Origin: an uncultured Bacillota bacterium
GTDB taxonomy: Bacteria > Bacillota_I > Bacilli_A > RF39 > UBA660
Assembly (NCBI GenBank): GCA_947179265.1
Contig: CAMXBB010000105.1
Location: 1-5,437, forward strand
Length of the DNA: 5,437 nt
Direction: 5' to 3'
Under the pieces are notes generated by a model. It was not told the origin of the DNA, made no database searches, and worked only from the letters and a program-made list of their open reading frames with translations. Below, one piece after another: positions 5,386 through 5,437 of this stretch; position 1 is the stretch's first letter, and the number at the start of each line of letters is the position of its first letter. A program made the position numbers and the translations under genes.

Positions 5386-5437
5386 ATTTTTCTTTATAGA
5401 ATTGTTTATTAACTTGATAATATTGTATTCCTGATAC
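5384..5437 (-). CDS. C-terminal codons of an unidentified gene cut by the window edge
   Basis: Reading leftward from the right edge, one minus frame gives 17 codons (VSGIQYYQVNKQFYKEK) and then TAA at 5386-5384, directly against a good terminator hairpin. The alternative open minus frame runs through the hairpin and is less credible. The fragment is too short to name. In Bacillus the gene before recA is cinA, but I see nothing in these residues that identifies CinA. Confidence 0.5.
   Translation of the reverse strand, partial: VSGIQYYQVNKQFYKEK

Noticed and set aside
1..5437. Mycoplasma-like code with TGA read as tryptophan
   Set aside because: Tryptophan codons checked in recA and the 177-residue gene are TGG, and full-length recA, rny and dNTPase frames arise under the standard code.

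Overview
The window is AT-rich (roughly 30 % GC by eye) and reads as a low-GC Gram-positive relative. The evidence is: a Firmicutes-type RNase Y with a membrane anchor, purine-rich Shine-Dalgarno sites (GGAGG, AAGGAG, GGTGAT), sigma-A-like promoters with 17-bp spacers, TAA at every stop, and tryptophan read as TGG in the genes checked (standard code). recA upstream of rny with one gene between recalls the Bacillus recA-pbpX-rny neighbourhood. An uncultivated gut Bacilli, Erysipelotrichia or RF39-type lineage is a reasonable guess, but this is inference.

Layout. On the plus strand, positions 1-197 hold the C-terminal end of a gene that resembles the ligand-binding domain of a TetR-family regulator. 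Next comes a complete HD-domain dNTP triphosphohydrolase (222-1337). A perfect 12-bp stem at 1338-1365 is probably a shared terminator for this gene and the minus-strand gene that converges on it. On the minus strand, reading right to left, are the last codons of an unidentified gene (5384-5437), recA (4194-5210), a small four-helix membrane protein with a lysine-rich tail (3639-4127), rny (1981-3534), and another small membrane protein (1372-1905). No stretch longer than 300 bases lacks a gene. The longest gap, 5211-5383, holds the recA promoter, operator-like sites and the terminator of the gene upstream.

How it works together. recA (recombination, DNA repair), rny (mRNA decay) and the dNTPase (nucleotide-pool control) are all nucleic-acid housekeeping genes. 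The minus-strand genes do not look like one operon. Each of the three downstream genes has its own recognisable promoter, and each upstream gene ends in an intrinsic terminator whose hairpin is built on its stop codon. The next -35 hexamer follows within about 15-25 bases. This repeated stop-codon/terminator/promoter module is the most distinctive thing in the window. The recA promoter is strong and carries two related GAACATA-type sites that suggest LexA-like (SOS) control.

I do not see a defence system, mobile element, CRISPR array or RNA gene. The two small membrane proteins are the only complete genes I could not identify. I see no clear evidence of a new multi-gene system.
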